The notes beneath the pieces were generated by a model. It did not search any database. It was not told the origin of the DNA and saw only the letters and a list, made by a program, of their open reading frames with translations. A DNA stretch of 64,000 bases from Solirubrum sp044628455 (GTDB lineage: Bacteria > Bacteroidota > Bacteroidia > Cytophagales > Hymenobacteraceae). Location: positions 2,046,001 to 2,110,000 of the forward strand of contig NZ_JBIYZW010000001.1 of NCBI RefSeq assembly GCF_044628455.1. The letters run 5' to 3'. Of this stretch, positions 56,697 through 64,000 are shown in pieces. Position numbers and translations under genes: made by a program. The first letter of the stretch is position 1, and each line of letters starts with the position of its first letter.

Positions 56697-57769
56697 TACT
56701 TCATGATTCCCGAGCGGGTGAGGGCGGCCTGGTAGCGGCGGGCGTTCAGGATGTGGTCCCGCTCGTTGGTGGCGAAGGCGTGGTAGCCGCTGAAATCCTC
56801 CTTGGCGCAGAAGTACAGGTAGTTGTGCTGCTCGGGGCGCAGCACCGCGTCGATGCTGGCAATGCTGGGCAGGTTGATGGGGCCGGGCGGCAGGCCGGCG
56901 TACTTATACGTGTTGTAGGGCGAGTCTTTCTGCAGGTGCACGTTCAGCACCCGCCGAATGCCAAAGTCGCCGTTGGCGTACACCACCGTGGGGTCGGCCT
57001 GCAGCTTCATGCCGCGCTTGAGGCGGTTGAGGTACACGCCCGCCACCCGGGGCCGCTCGTCGGCGTGCTGCTGCTGCTCGGCCTCCACGATGCTGGCCAG
57101 GGTGCTGACCTCGGCACGGCTCAGCCCCTGGGCCTTGGCCTGGGCGTCGCGGGCGGGCGTCCAGAACTTCTCGTATTCCTGCTTGAGGCGCTGCATCACC
57201 TTCTGCGGCGGGGTGGTAAAGTACAGCTCGTAGGTGTTGGGAATGAACATGGTCAGCAGCGCCGTGGTGTCGCGGAAGCCCAGGGACTGGGCGTAGGCGT
57301 TGCTGCTCAGCAGCGAGTCGAACTCCTGCGGGCGGGCAGCGAAGCTCTGGCTGAGCTTGCCGGCCAGATCGCGCCGCAGGCGGATGTTCTGGAAGGTAAG
57401 CTTGAGCGGGGCCTGAATGCCGCGGCGCAGGTCGTTGATCATTTGCCGGTTGGTGTAGCCATCCTTGAGCTCGAAGCGGCCGGGCTTCACCAGCTGGTCG
57501 TACTTCATGAGCTTGGCCACGAAGTGAAACGAGAGCTTGTCGATGATGACGCCGCTGGAGTCGATGCTGTTCATCACCGATTTGTAGCTCTGGCCCGGGC
57601 GCACCAGCACGTAGGCGGGGCGGCCCTTGGTTTCGACGTTGGGCGTGAAGAAAATCTGGTAGGCGTAGTAGGAAAACGTCACCAGCAGCACCCCAAGGAT
57701 GCCCAGCGGGTAGGCAAAGCGGTTGCGGCGACGGGTGGCGCGGGCGCGGTACTCGGCAGGAGTGGGCAT
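56696..57769 (-). CDS. mltG: Endolytic murein transglycosylase MltG
   Basis: A 357-residue MltG. A single N-terminal membrane segment (about residues 20-40) is followed by a LysM-like region (YVLVRPGQSYKSVMNSI) and the YceG domain: MFIPNTYELYFTTPP, the catalytic glutamate in STLASIVEAEQQ, RVAGVYLNRLKRGMKLQADPTVVYA and YNTYKYAGLPPGPINLPSIASIDAVLRPEQHNYLYF. It cleaves nascent glycan strands during cell-wall synthesis. ATG 57769 is preferred over a TTG two codons upstream. Confidence 0.94.
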   Translation of the reverse strand: MPTPAEYRARATRRRNRFAYPLGILGVLLVTFSYYAYQIFFTPNVETKGRPAYVLVRPGQSYKSVMNSIDSSGVIIDKLSFHFVAKLMKYDQLVKPGRFELKDGYTNRQMINDLRRGIQAPLKLTFQNIRLRRDLAGKLSQSFAARPQEFDSLLSSNAYAQSLGFRDTTALLTMFIPNTYELYFTTPPQKVMQRLKQEYEKFWTPARDAQAKAQGLSRAEVSTLASIVEAEQQQHADERPRVAGVYLNRLKRGMKLQADPTVVYANGDFGIRRVLNVHLQKDSPYNTYKYAGLPPGPINLPSIASIDAVLRPEQHNYLYFCAKEDFSGYHAFATNERDHILNARRYQAALTRSGIMK

Positions 57770-57901
57770 TTGCAATGATTAACGAAAATATAATCTTGGC
57801 GGAAGCCGGGACAACCATTTGGGCGGCCGGCTCGTTTCCGCGTAGATTTGACCCGCCAAAAGTAAGGTCTTCTTCCGTTGTCAACCCTTTTTCCTTTTAC
57901 C

Positions 57902-58876
57902 ATGCTTCATTCCTACTCGCGTTTTGCTTCGCGCAGCGCTGCCGCCTTGGCACTTCTGCTGAGCGTAGGTGCTTCGGTGGCTCAGGCCCAGGGCCCCTCG
58001 CCCATCAACCTCACCGCTACGCCCTACACCGAGAACTTCGACGTGATGACGGCCGGCGGCACCACCTACCCCGACGGCTGGACGGGTATCCGCCTCTCGG
58101 GCACCGGCGTGGCCAACGAAACGCTGGCCCCAGTGATTTCCGATGGCAACAGCACCTCGGGCGCCGTGTACAACGTGGGCACCACCAACGCCAACGACCG
58201 CGCCCTGGGCTCCATCGCCTCGGGCTCGACGGTGCCGGTTTTCGGCGCCGTGTTCTCCAACCAGACGGGTGCGGCCATCACCCAGCTGTTCGTAGCTGGC
58301 CGCGCGGAGCAGTGGCGCTCGGGCTCGAACAACACCCAGAACGAGGTACTGGCTTTTGAGTACAGCCTCGACGCCACCAGCCTGAGCACCGGCACCTGGA
58401 CGGCCGTAACTAACCTGAACGTGACCGAGCCCAACAACGCCGACGTGGGCGGCACGGCCCTCGACGGCAACCTGGCCATCAACCGCGCCGCGTTCAACAG
58501 CTCCATCACCCTGAACTGGCCCAGCAACACCACCCTGTGGATCCGCTGGAAAGACGCCAACGACTTCGGCACCGACGCTATGCTGGCCGTTGACGACCTG
58601 ACGGTAAGCACCAGCGCCATTGCCAGCGCCCGCCGCAACACGGCCAAGGCCAACGTGAGCGTGTTCCCGACCGAAGTAAGCACCGTGCTGAACGTGCAGG
58701 TGGACGGCCGCAACGCCAAAGCCCTCGTTACCATCTCCGACCTGATGGGCCGCAAGGTGCTCAGCACCACCGCTGCCGAAGGCCGCGTGAACGTGAGCAA
58801 GCTGCCCGCCGGCAGCTACGTGGTGGTAGTAGGCGAAGGCAGCGAAGCCAGCACCCACAAAATCATCAAGCGCTAA
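57902..58876 (+). CDS. Secreted protein with type IX sorting domain
   Basis: A 324-residue protein with signal peptide (ending AQAQG). The mature part is beta-rich (ENFDVMTAGGTTYPDGWTG, DDLTVSTSAI) and resembles the jelly-roll modules found in many Bacteroidota secreted proteins. The last 80 residues are a type IX secretion C-terminal domain: VSVFPTEVSTVLNVQV, VTISDLMGRKVLST, VNVSKLPAGSYVVVV and terminal KIIKR. It should be exported through the PorV-Sov route and attached to the surface or released. ATG 57902 starts the signal peptide. Confidence 0.85.
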   Translation: MLHSYSRFASRSAAALALLLSVGASVAQAQGPSPINLTATPYTENFDVMTAGGTTYPDGWTGIRLSGTGVANETLAPVISDGNSTSGAVYNVGTTNANDRALGSIASGSTVPVFGAVFSNQTGAAITQLFVAGRAEQWRSGSNNTQNEVLAFEYSLDATSLSTGTWTAVTNLNVTEPNNADVGGTALDGNLAINRAAFNSSITLNWPSNTTLWIRWKDANDFGTDAMLAVDDLTVSTSAIASARRNTAKANVSVFPTEVSTVLNVQVDGRNAKALVTISDLMGRKVLSTTAAEGRVNVSKLPAGSYVVVVGEGSEASTHKIIKR

Positions 58877-58913
58877 TTTCAGCCGGGTCCCCGGACCCAC
58901 CGCTGAGTGCTGA

Positions 58914-58949
58914 CAAGCCCCGACCCACCCGGTCGGGGCTTGTTTTTTT
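58914..58949 (+). terminator. Rho-independent terminator
   Basis: CAAGCCCCGAC (58914-58924) pairs with GTCGGGGCTTG (58932-58942), followed by seven T. Confidence 0.9.
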
Positions 58950-59033
58950 GCCGCTTGCCAGCGCCGTTCAACCGGCCTAGCTGCTCGCCGCCAATTATGC
59001 GTATGTTGCTATTCCTCGATCAAATAGACTTGT

Positions 59034-59864
59034 ATGCCGACCTCTGACGCGCTGGCCCGCCGGGCCCTGCTACTGCTGGGATTGGGCCTGAGCACCCGGG
59101 CGACCCAGGCCCAGCTGGTAACGTTTTCGTTTGCCAACGCCAGCGGCGCCGAGGTTCAGCTGCCCCCCGATGCCCAGCCCGCCGGCGCCCTGGTGGCGCC
59201 CATGACGCGCGGTCCGGGCGTAGCGGTTTCGCTGGCCAGCAACTCCATATCGGCTACTGGCTGGACGCTGGCCGCCGCGCCCGATACGGCCGACTACTTT
59301 GCCCTGCGCCTGCAGCCCCTGGCCGCCGCCCGGCTGCGCCTCGACAGCCTGCGCTTCGATGAGCGGCGCTCCGGCTCGGGCATCCGGGCCTGGGCCCTGC
59401 GCTCCAGCCTCGACGGCTTCAGTGCCGACCTCGCCGCTGCCCCCGTGCCCGATAACACCGACACCCGCACCGACTGGCAGGTAGCGCTGCCCGCGGCATT
59501 TGCCTCCCTGGCAGGCCCCGTGGAATTCCGCCTCTATGGCTACGGCGCCGAACAGGGCTCGGGCACCTGGCGGCTGCACAACGTGCGCTTGTATGGGGCG
59601 GTGCGCCTCGCCTCCGCCAGCCGGCAGGCGGCTGCGCCGCAGCTGGCGGTATATCCACTGCCCGCCGGTCCTCACCTCACCGTCAGCAGCCCGGCGGCTG
59701 GCATAATGACGGTGTTCGACGCGCAGGGCCGGGCAGTGTTGCGGGCCCCGGTGCTAGCCCAGCAGCCGCTGCGGCTCGACGTGCGGCACTGGCCCGCGGG
59801 CCTGTACGTGCTGCAGCTGCAGCTGCGGGAGAGCCGCAGCACGCAGCGCTTTAACAAGCTCTGA
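59034..59864 (+). CDS. Secreted protein with a type IX-like C-terminal domain
   Basis: A 276-residue exported protein (signal peptide ending TQAQ). The mature N-terminal part is a beta-sandwich (residues 28-190, FALRLQPLAAARLRLDSLRFDERRSGSG, VEFRLYGYGAEQGSGTWRLHNVRLYG). The last 75 residues keep the type IX pattern: LAVYPLPAGPHLTVSS, MTVFDAQGRAVLRAPV, LDVRHWPAGLYVLQLQ, and a basic end (QRFNKL). Function unknown. TAGACTTG (59023-59030) is a -7-like element. Confidence 0.78.
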   Translation: MPTSDALARRALLLLGLGLSTRATQAQLVTFSFANASGAEVQLPPDAQPAGALVAPMTRGPGVAVSLASNSISATGWTLAAAPDTADYFALRLQPLAAARLRLDSLRFDERRSGSGIRAWALRSSLDGFSADLAAAPVPDNTDTRTDWQVALPAAFASLAGPVEFRLYGYGAEQGSGTWRLHNVRLYGAVRLASASRQAAAPQLAVYPLPAGPHLTVSSPAAGIMTVFDAQGRAVLRAPVLAQQPLRLDVRHWPAGLYVLQLQLRESRSTQRFNKL

Positions 59865-59990
59865 CCAGCTCCTGCGACCGATGCGGCCGCCGCGCAGCAG
59901 CCGGCCGCGGGACAACCTACCGGCGTACTTGCGCGTCATAACGGTATTTCGTAATTACCCGGCTTCTTCCACCCTCATCCGCGAAACCCT

Positions 59991-60623
59991 ATGGCCCAGG
60001 CTCAGCTGCTGCGTATTCACCCCGAAAATCCGCCCCAAAACCGCATTCAGCAGGCCGCAGAGGTGCTGCGCAACGGGGGCGTCATCATCTACCCTACCGA
60101 TACCATTTACGGGCTGGGCTGCGACATCACCAACGCCCGGGCCGTGGAAAAGCTCTGTCGCATCCGCGGGCTCAAGCCCGACAAGGCCAACCTCTCGTTT
60201 ATCTGCTCCGACCTCTCCCACATCAGCGACTACGCCCACGGCATTACCACGCCGGTGTACAAAGTGCTGAAGAAAGCGCTTCCCGGCCCTTTCACCTTCA
60301 TTTTCGAAGCCAGTGCCAAGGCACCCAAGTACGGCGGCGTGAAGCGCCGGACCGTGGGCATCCGCATTCCCGACAACCCTATAGCTCTGGCCCTAGTGCG
60401 CGAGCTGGGCAACCCCATTGTGAGCACCTCCATTCACGACGACGACCAGATCATTGAGTACTCGACCGACCCCGAGCTGATTTACGAGAAGTACCGCGTG
60501 CTCGTCGACCTGGTTATCGACGGCGGCTACGGCAACAACGTAGCCAGCACCGTGGTCGACTGCACCACCGAGGACTTCGACGTTATCCGCGCCGGCGCCG
60601 GCGACATCGAGCAGTACCTGTGA
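59991..60623 (+). CDS. Sua5/YciO/YrdC family protein (threonylcarbamoyl-AMP synthase-like)
   Basis: A 210-residue protein of the family that makes threonylcarbamoyl-AMP for tRNA t6A37. Signatures: AAEVLRNGGVIIYPTDTIYGLGCD, KLCRIRGLKPDKANLSFIC, ALPGPFTFIFEAS and RTVGIRIPDNPIALALVRELGNPIVSTS. The variant sits close to the YciO branch, whose members may not make t6A, so the exact role is open. Converges on the acyltransferase gene across heptad site B. Confidence 0.9.
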   Translation: MAQAQLLRIHPENPPQNRIQQAAEVLRNGGVIIYPTDTIYGLGCDITNARAVEKLCRIRGLKPDKANLSFICSDLSHISDYAHGITTPVYKVLKKALPGPFTFIFEASAKAPKYGGVKRRTVGIRIPDNPIALALVRELGNPIVSTSIHDDDQIIEYSTDPELIYEKYRVLVDLVIDGGYGNNVASTVVDCTTEDFDVIRAGAGDIEQYL

Positions 60624-60633
60624 TTGGGCGAGA

Positions 60634-60665
60634 AAGTAACAGGTGACGGGTAACACGTAATAAGG
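60634..60665 (+). repeat. Heptad repeat arm B1
   Basis: Plus strand words AAGTAAC, AGGTGAC, GGGTAAC and ACGTAAT, then AAGG, starting 10 bases after the Sua5/YrdC stop. The words are those of site A, 57 kb away. Confidence 0.75.
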
Positions 60666-60678
60666 TTGGCTGGACTGA

Positions 60679-60702
60679 CCTATCACGTGTTACCTGTCAC
60701 TC
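60679..60702 (-). repeat. Heptad repeat arm B2
   Basis: Minus strand words GAGTGAC, AGGTAAC and ACGTGAT followed by AGG. The first word includes the last sense codon and the TGA stop of the acyltransferase gene, so the arm starts inside the coding sequence end. Confidence 0.75.
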
Positions 60703-61596
60703 TTTTTTCAGCTTCCAGCGGCGGTGCGACCAGAGGTACTCGGCGGGGCGCTCCATGATGTCGCGCTCAACGCGCCGGGCAAACGCCTCGGTAATGGGGT
60801 GCTCCGCCAGATTCAGCGGAGCTGTGCCGTCGTAAATTTCATCCAGCGTGATGGTGCAGTAGCCCCGCCTCACCTTGCGGATGCTGGCGTAGAGCACCGG
60901 GCACTGATACGTGACGGCCAGGCGGTCGGAGCCGGTGAAGAAAGCCGTGTCCTGGTTGAGCGTGCGCGTCCAGTAGGCGTAGCGACTCTTGGGCGGGCAC
61001 TGATCCGAGAGCATGCTCAGCGAGCGGACTTTGCCGCGGTTGGCTTCCATGTCGCGCATGGTTTCGCGCATGGGAATCAGACCAGTACCCAGGCGGGTGC
61101 GCAGCCGGTACACGAAGTACTCGAAGAACGGGTTGCTGAGGGGCTTGTACACGCCCACCACCTGGCCGGGCCAGCGCTGGGCACCCGCCGGGGCAATCCA
61201 CTCCCAGTTGCCGTGGTGCGAGCCCAGGCACATGATGGTGCGGCCCTTGGCGAAGTAGGCGTCGCCCAGCTCGGGATTGGTGATGACCACGCGCCGGTTG
61301 AACTCGGCGGGGCTGATGGTGGCCAGCTTCAGAATCTCGACAATGGTATCGGCAAAGTGGCGGTAGAAGCCGTGGGCAATGGCCCGCACCTCGGCCTCCG
61401 GTTTGTCGGGAAACGAGTTGCGGATGTTGCCGAACACCACCCGGTGGCGGTAGCGCAGCACGTAGCGCATCAGCAGGTAAAACCCATCGGCCACCACGTA
61501 GAGCACCGGCATGGGCAAACGCGACAGGCCCAGCAGCAGGGCCTCGACGGGCAGGTAGTACCACGCAAAGTTGCGCGTGGGCTTGGGGTGATTCAT
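60697..61596 (-). CDS. LpxL/HtrB-type lysophospholipid or lipid A acyltransferase
   Basis: A 299-residue acyltransferase. N-terminal membrane anchor region (about residues 10-40), then the catalytic HX4D/E-type motif CLGSHHGNWEW (HHGNWE), RLRTRLGTGLIPMRETMRDM and FFTGSDRLAVTYQCPVLYA, as in lipid A secondary acyltransferases. It probably adds an acyl chain to lipid A or an aminolipid at the inner membrane. ATG overlaps the stop of the upstream gene (ATGA), so the two are translationally coupled. Confidence 0.9.
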   Translation of the reverse strand: MNHPKPTRNFAWYYLPVEALLLGLSRLPMPVLYVVADGFYLLMRYVLRYRHRVVFGNIRNSFPDKPEAEVRAIAHGFYRHFADTIVEILKLATISPAEFNRRVVITNPELGDAYFAKGRTIMCLGSHHGNWEWIAPAGAQRWPGQVVGVYKPLSNPFFEYFVYRLRTRLGTGLIPMRETMRDMEANRGKVRSLSMLSDQCPPKSRYAYWTRTLNQDTAFFTGSDRLAVTYQCPVLYASIRKVRRGYCTITLDEIYDGTAPLNLAEHPITEAFARRVERDIMERPAEYLWSHRRWKLKKE

Positions 61597-62462
61597 CGGG
61601 GCAAAGATGCACCCTCGGGCGCGTACTCCTGCGAGCGGCGCTGCAAACTACCTTTCTGCGTGGCCAGCACCTTGCCGGCCGCGTTGCGCACCTCCACCGT
61701 GAGCGTGTAGGCCCCGGCCGGCAGCGGCCCCAGCGGCAGCTCACCCGCAACCGGCGTGGGCCGCCCCGACTTGGTTTCGGCAATGGCCGCGTCGGCGTCG
61801 GCTGCGGCACCCTCCTCCGACTCGAGGTGATAGTGCAGCTTCAGCGGCTGGCCGCCCGGCACCTGGTACAGCTCGAGGTAGAAGTACAGCTGCTCGGCCC
61901 CGCGGGCGTAGTTGCCGCCGGGCGTGCGCGTGAGCAGGTAGTTGCCCCTGGTGAAGTTGCTCTGCGCAGTGGTCTGGCTGGCGGGGCGGGCCAGAAACAC
62001 AAGGTCGCTGAGCACGGGGCCGCTGGCGGCGAAATTCAAGGCCAGCGGCTGCTCCACCCGCGTCGGGGTGGCACTTTTACGGTACTGGTCGCGCAGCTCG
62101 CCGCGCACGGTGTACTGACCCGCCGGCAGCGTAATGCGTTTGAGAAAGCTCTGCGGGTTTTTCAGGTCGATGGTGGTGTCGCCAATGACCGGGGGCTTGA
62201 GGGTGATGGTTTCGGAGTAAGCGGCCTGCCCATTGGCTTTCAGCACCTGCAGCGTAACCACGGCGGCGGCCTGAAAGCTGCCAGGTGCGCGCTTGACGTA
62301 GATAAGGCCGTTGCCGGGCACGGTGGCGTAGATTTCCACTTCGTAGTTGTTGCCCGCGGCCAGGGTACGAAACCGGGCCACGTCGAGCAGCAGCTGCGGG
62401 GTGGCAGCCATGGCCGCCGAAGTCAGCACAAGCAAAAGGGGCAGAAGCAGACGAAACAGCAT
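61593..62462 (-). CDS. Exported protein of unknown function, coupled to the acyltransferase gene
   Basis: A 289-residue protein with signal peptide (1-20, ending AMAA). It reads as two or three beta-sandwich domains: LDVARFRTLAAGNNYEVEIYATVPGNGLIYV, TLPAGQYTVRGELRDQYRK and LPAGAYTLTVEVRNAAGKVLAT. Such tandem carrier-like domains occur in periplasmic chaperone or surface proteins. No family recognised. ATG 62462 is favoured over a GTG 27 bases upstream. Its stop overlaps the next start, so its product may work in envelope lipid metabolism. Confidence 0.65.
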   Translation of the reverse strand: MLFRLLLPLLLVLTSAAMAATPQLLLDVARFRTLAAGNNYEVEIYATVPGNGLIYVKRAPGSFQAAAVVTLQVLKANGQAAYSETITLKPPVIGDTTIDLKNPQSFLKRITLPAGQYTVRGELRDQYRKSATPTRVEQPLALNFAASGPVLSDLVFLARPASQTTAQSNFTRGNYLLTRTPGGNYARGAEQLYFYLELYQVPGGQPLKLHYHLESEEGAAADADAAIAETKSGRPTPVAGELPLGPLPAGAYTLTVEVRNAAGKVLATQKGSLQRRSQEYAPEGASLPR

Positions 62463-62657
62463 AAGCAGCAAAGCAGTAAGCACAGGCACTAACGCGCCTA
62501 CAACGCAAAAAGGTGGCCGAAGTGTCCGCGGCGGCCCGCGGCCGGGCCGGCGCAGCGCAATAATTATGGATTCCGGCCGTATTTCGCATCCTTGTTTCTG
62601 TCAACCCGACCGGCCGCCCGCGTTGTCGGCCCGGCCCCGCTCCCCCAGTTGCTGCCC

Positions 62658-63356
62658 ATGTCCACCGTGTTGTTTGAGCTGCCCTACTGCCCGCCCGCGG
62701 CATTTTTTGCCGAGCTGCTCACGGCCGAGCGGTTGGTACTGGAGCGCCACGAGAACTACCGCAAGCAGACTTACCGCAACCGCTGCCTCATTCTCACGGC
62801 CCAGGGCGTGCAGCCCCTCACAGTGCCGGTCATCGACGGCAACCGTTCCGAAAAAGCGCCCATCGACGAGCTGGCCATCGATTACCGGCAGAACTGGGTA
62901 CACCGCCACTGGCGCACCTTGCAGACGGCCTACGGCAACAGCTCGTATTTCGAATACTACGCCGACTACTTGCACGACATTTACGTAAGCAGGCCCGAAC
63001 GGCTCTTTGATTTCAACCTGGCAATGCTCCAGCTGCTGCTGCGCTGCCTGCGCCTCACCCTGCCCGTTGCGTTTACTACCGAGTGGCACCCGCGTTACCC
63101 CGCCGGCCAGCTGACGGATCGGCGGGATTGGCTTAGCCCGAAAGCCCTGCCTGACAGCCCGTCAGGCGCGGGGCTGCGGCAAGGCTACCGGCAGTGCTTT
63201 GGCGCGGGCTTTGTACCCGGCCTGAGCGTGCTGGACCTCTTGTTCGCGGTGGGTCCGGCGGCCGGCACTTTTCTGGTGCCCGCATCCAGTGCCGGGGGCG
63301 AACAAGGTGCCGAACCTTTGACCCAAACGGCCGGTTTAATACCTGACATCCGGTAA
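62658..63356 (+). CDS. WbqC-family protein
   Basis: A 232-residue member of the WbqC-like family: LFELPYCPPAAFFAELLTAERLVLERHENYRKQTYRNRCLIL, then LTVPVIDGNRSEKAPIDELAIDYRQNWVHRHWRTLQTAYGNSSYFEYYADYL and the closing LSVLDLLFAVGP. WbqC genes sit in O-antigen clusters but their activity is not established. ATG 62658 matches the family N terminus. It is divergent from the exported protein gene. Confidence 0.88.
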   Translation: MSTVLFELPYCPPAAFFAELLTAERLVLERHENYRKQTYRNRCLILTAQGVQPLTVPVIDGNRSEKAPIDELAIDYRQNWVHRHWRTLQTAYGNSSYFEYYADYLHDIYVSRPERLFDFNLAMLQLLLRCLRLTLPVAFTTEWHPRYPAGQLTDRRDWLSPKALPDSPSGAGLRQGYRQCFGAGFVPGLSVLDLLFAVGPAAGTFLVPASSAGGEQGAEPLTQTAGLIPDIR

Positions 63357-63407
63357 CACTCTCCGGGCGCGCTTGCGCCTGACCGGATTCTTTCTCACCT
63401 TATCTGC

Positions 63408-64000
63408 ATGGAAGCGAAATTCTCAAACCGCGTCAAGGAAGTCATTTCCCTCAGCCGGGAAGAGGCAATCCGCCTTGGCCACGACTATATCGGTACCGAG
63501 CACCTGTTGCTGGGGATGATTCGCGAGGGCGAGGGCACGGCCATTGCCCTGCTCAAGAAGCTGGGCGTGTCGGTGGAGGAGCTGAAATACGCCCTCGAGC
63601 AGGCCACCCGCAACACTGCTACCCAGGGAATCAGTATAACGGGCAGCATCCCGCTCACGAAGCAGACGGAAAAGGTGCTGAAGATTACGTATCTCGAAGC
63701 GAAAATCTTCAAGAGCGAAATCATCGGCACCGAACACCTGCTGCTCTCGATTCTGCGCGATGAAGACAACATTTCTTCCCAAATCCTGAGCAAGTTCAAC
63801 GTGAACTACGAAGCCGTACGCGATTCGCTGGATTACCACGGAACCGGTAGCACCAGCCAAAACCCCACTTCGGGCCCCTCCGACACCGACGACGACGACA
63901 ACGACAAGCTGTTCGGCTCGTCCAAATCGTCGGCCGGCACCACCAAGAAACCCGGTGAAAAATCGCGCACGCCCGTGCTCGACAATTTCGGCCGCGACCT
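63408..64000 (+). CDS. clpC: ClpC/ClpA-type AAA+ unfoldase, N-terminal part (partial)
   Basis: The first 197 residues of a Clp ATPase run off the end of the window. Two Clp N-terminal repeats are visible: FSNRVKEVISLSREEAIRLGHDYIGTEHLLLGMIREGEG and TKQTEKVLKITYLEAKIFKSEIIGTEHLLLSILRDED, followed by an Asp/Ser-rich linker (DTDDDDNDKLFGSSK) and TPVLDNFGRDL, which starts the first AAA+ domain region. ClpC feeds substrates to ClpP. The frame stays open to base 64000. Confidence 0.92.
   Translation, partial: MEAKFSNRVKEVISLSREEAIRLGHDYIGTEHLLLGMIREGEGTAIALLKKLGVSVEELKYALEQATRNTATQGISITGSIPLTKQTEKVLKITYLEAKIFKSEIIGTEHLLLSILRDEDNISSQILSKFNVNYEAVRDSLDYHGTGSTSQNPTSGPSDTDDDDNDKLFGSSKSSAGTTKKPGEKSRTPVLDNFGRD

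Overview
The window is chromosomal DNA from a GC-rich member of the Bacteroidota, most likely a Hymenobacter-like cytophagalean. The support is: several promoters of the Bacteroidota type (a TTTG-like -33 element about 19-21 bases before TAnnTTTG), type IX secretion C-terminal domains, secreted proteins with VGIGTxxP repeats, no Shine-Dalgarno dependence at most starts, and uniformly high third-position GC. No prophage, insertion sequence, CRISPR array or rRNA was seen. The genes are dense and most strand changes are marked by strong hairpin terminators.

Layout. 1-9.7 kb: end of a MOSC protein, a membrane protein with a THEP1-like NTPase, then mostly single housekeeping or unknown genes (DUF547, DUF2461, deoxynucleoside kinase, GNAT, CDGSH protein, acyl-CoA-binding protein, secreted amidohydrolase, CinA-type amidase). 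9.7-25.2 kb: envelope proteins, S1/P1-like hydrolase, manganese catalase, lipoprotein PPIase, M13 peptidase, MGMT-family protein, a NarL-type kinase with a regulator lacking an output domain, a duplicated membrane protein pair, xseAB and a DUF892 protein. 25.3-35.5 kb: a complete RND efflux operon (adaptor, pump, TolC) and two large VGIGT-repeat exported proteins. 35.5-41.8 kb: hydrolases, a TVP38 membrane protein, and a metal/thiol group (two thioredoxin-fold proteins, heavy-metal-binding lipoprotein, HMA chaperone).

41.9-50.6 kb is the most unusual part. Two glycosyltransferases and a UbiA-type prenyltransferase flank a tightly coupled four-gene operon: ABC-2 permease, a fusion of a PKS/FAS-type acyltransferase with a cytochrome P450, a Wzt-like ATPase carrying a C-terminal beta domain, and a small alpha-toroid protein with the class II terpene-cyclase motif DxDDT and QW-like motifs. 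Start and stop codons overlap at all three junctions. I read this as a candidate undescribed pathway that makes, oxidises/acylates and exports a lipid- or glycan-linked product. A gene of unknown function with a very good promoter follows.

50.8-64 kb: PfkB-family kinase, FAD monooxygenase divergent from a Crp-family regulator, two tRNA-Ser genes, YihY, thioesterase, MltG, two type IX-sorted proteins, Sua5/YrdC, LpxL-type acyltransferase, WbqC and the start of ClpC.

A second unusual signal is structural. At least four intergenic sites (about 3.5-3.7, 56.1-56.2, 56.6-56.7 and 60.6-60.7 kb) carry degenerate 7-base tandem words, each beginning GTT on one strand, arranged as opposed (inverted) arms between genes. 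They directly abut stop and start codons.
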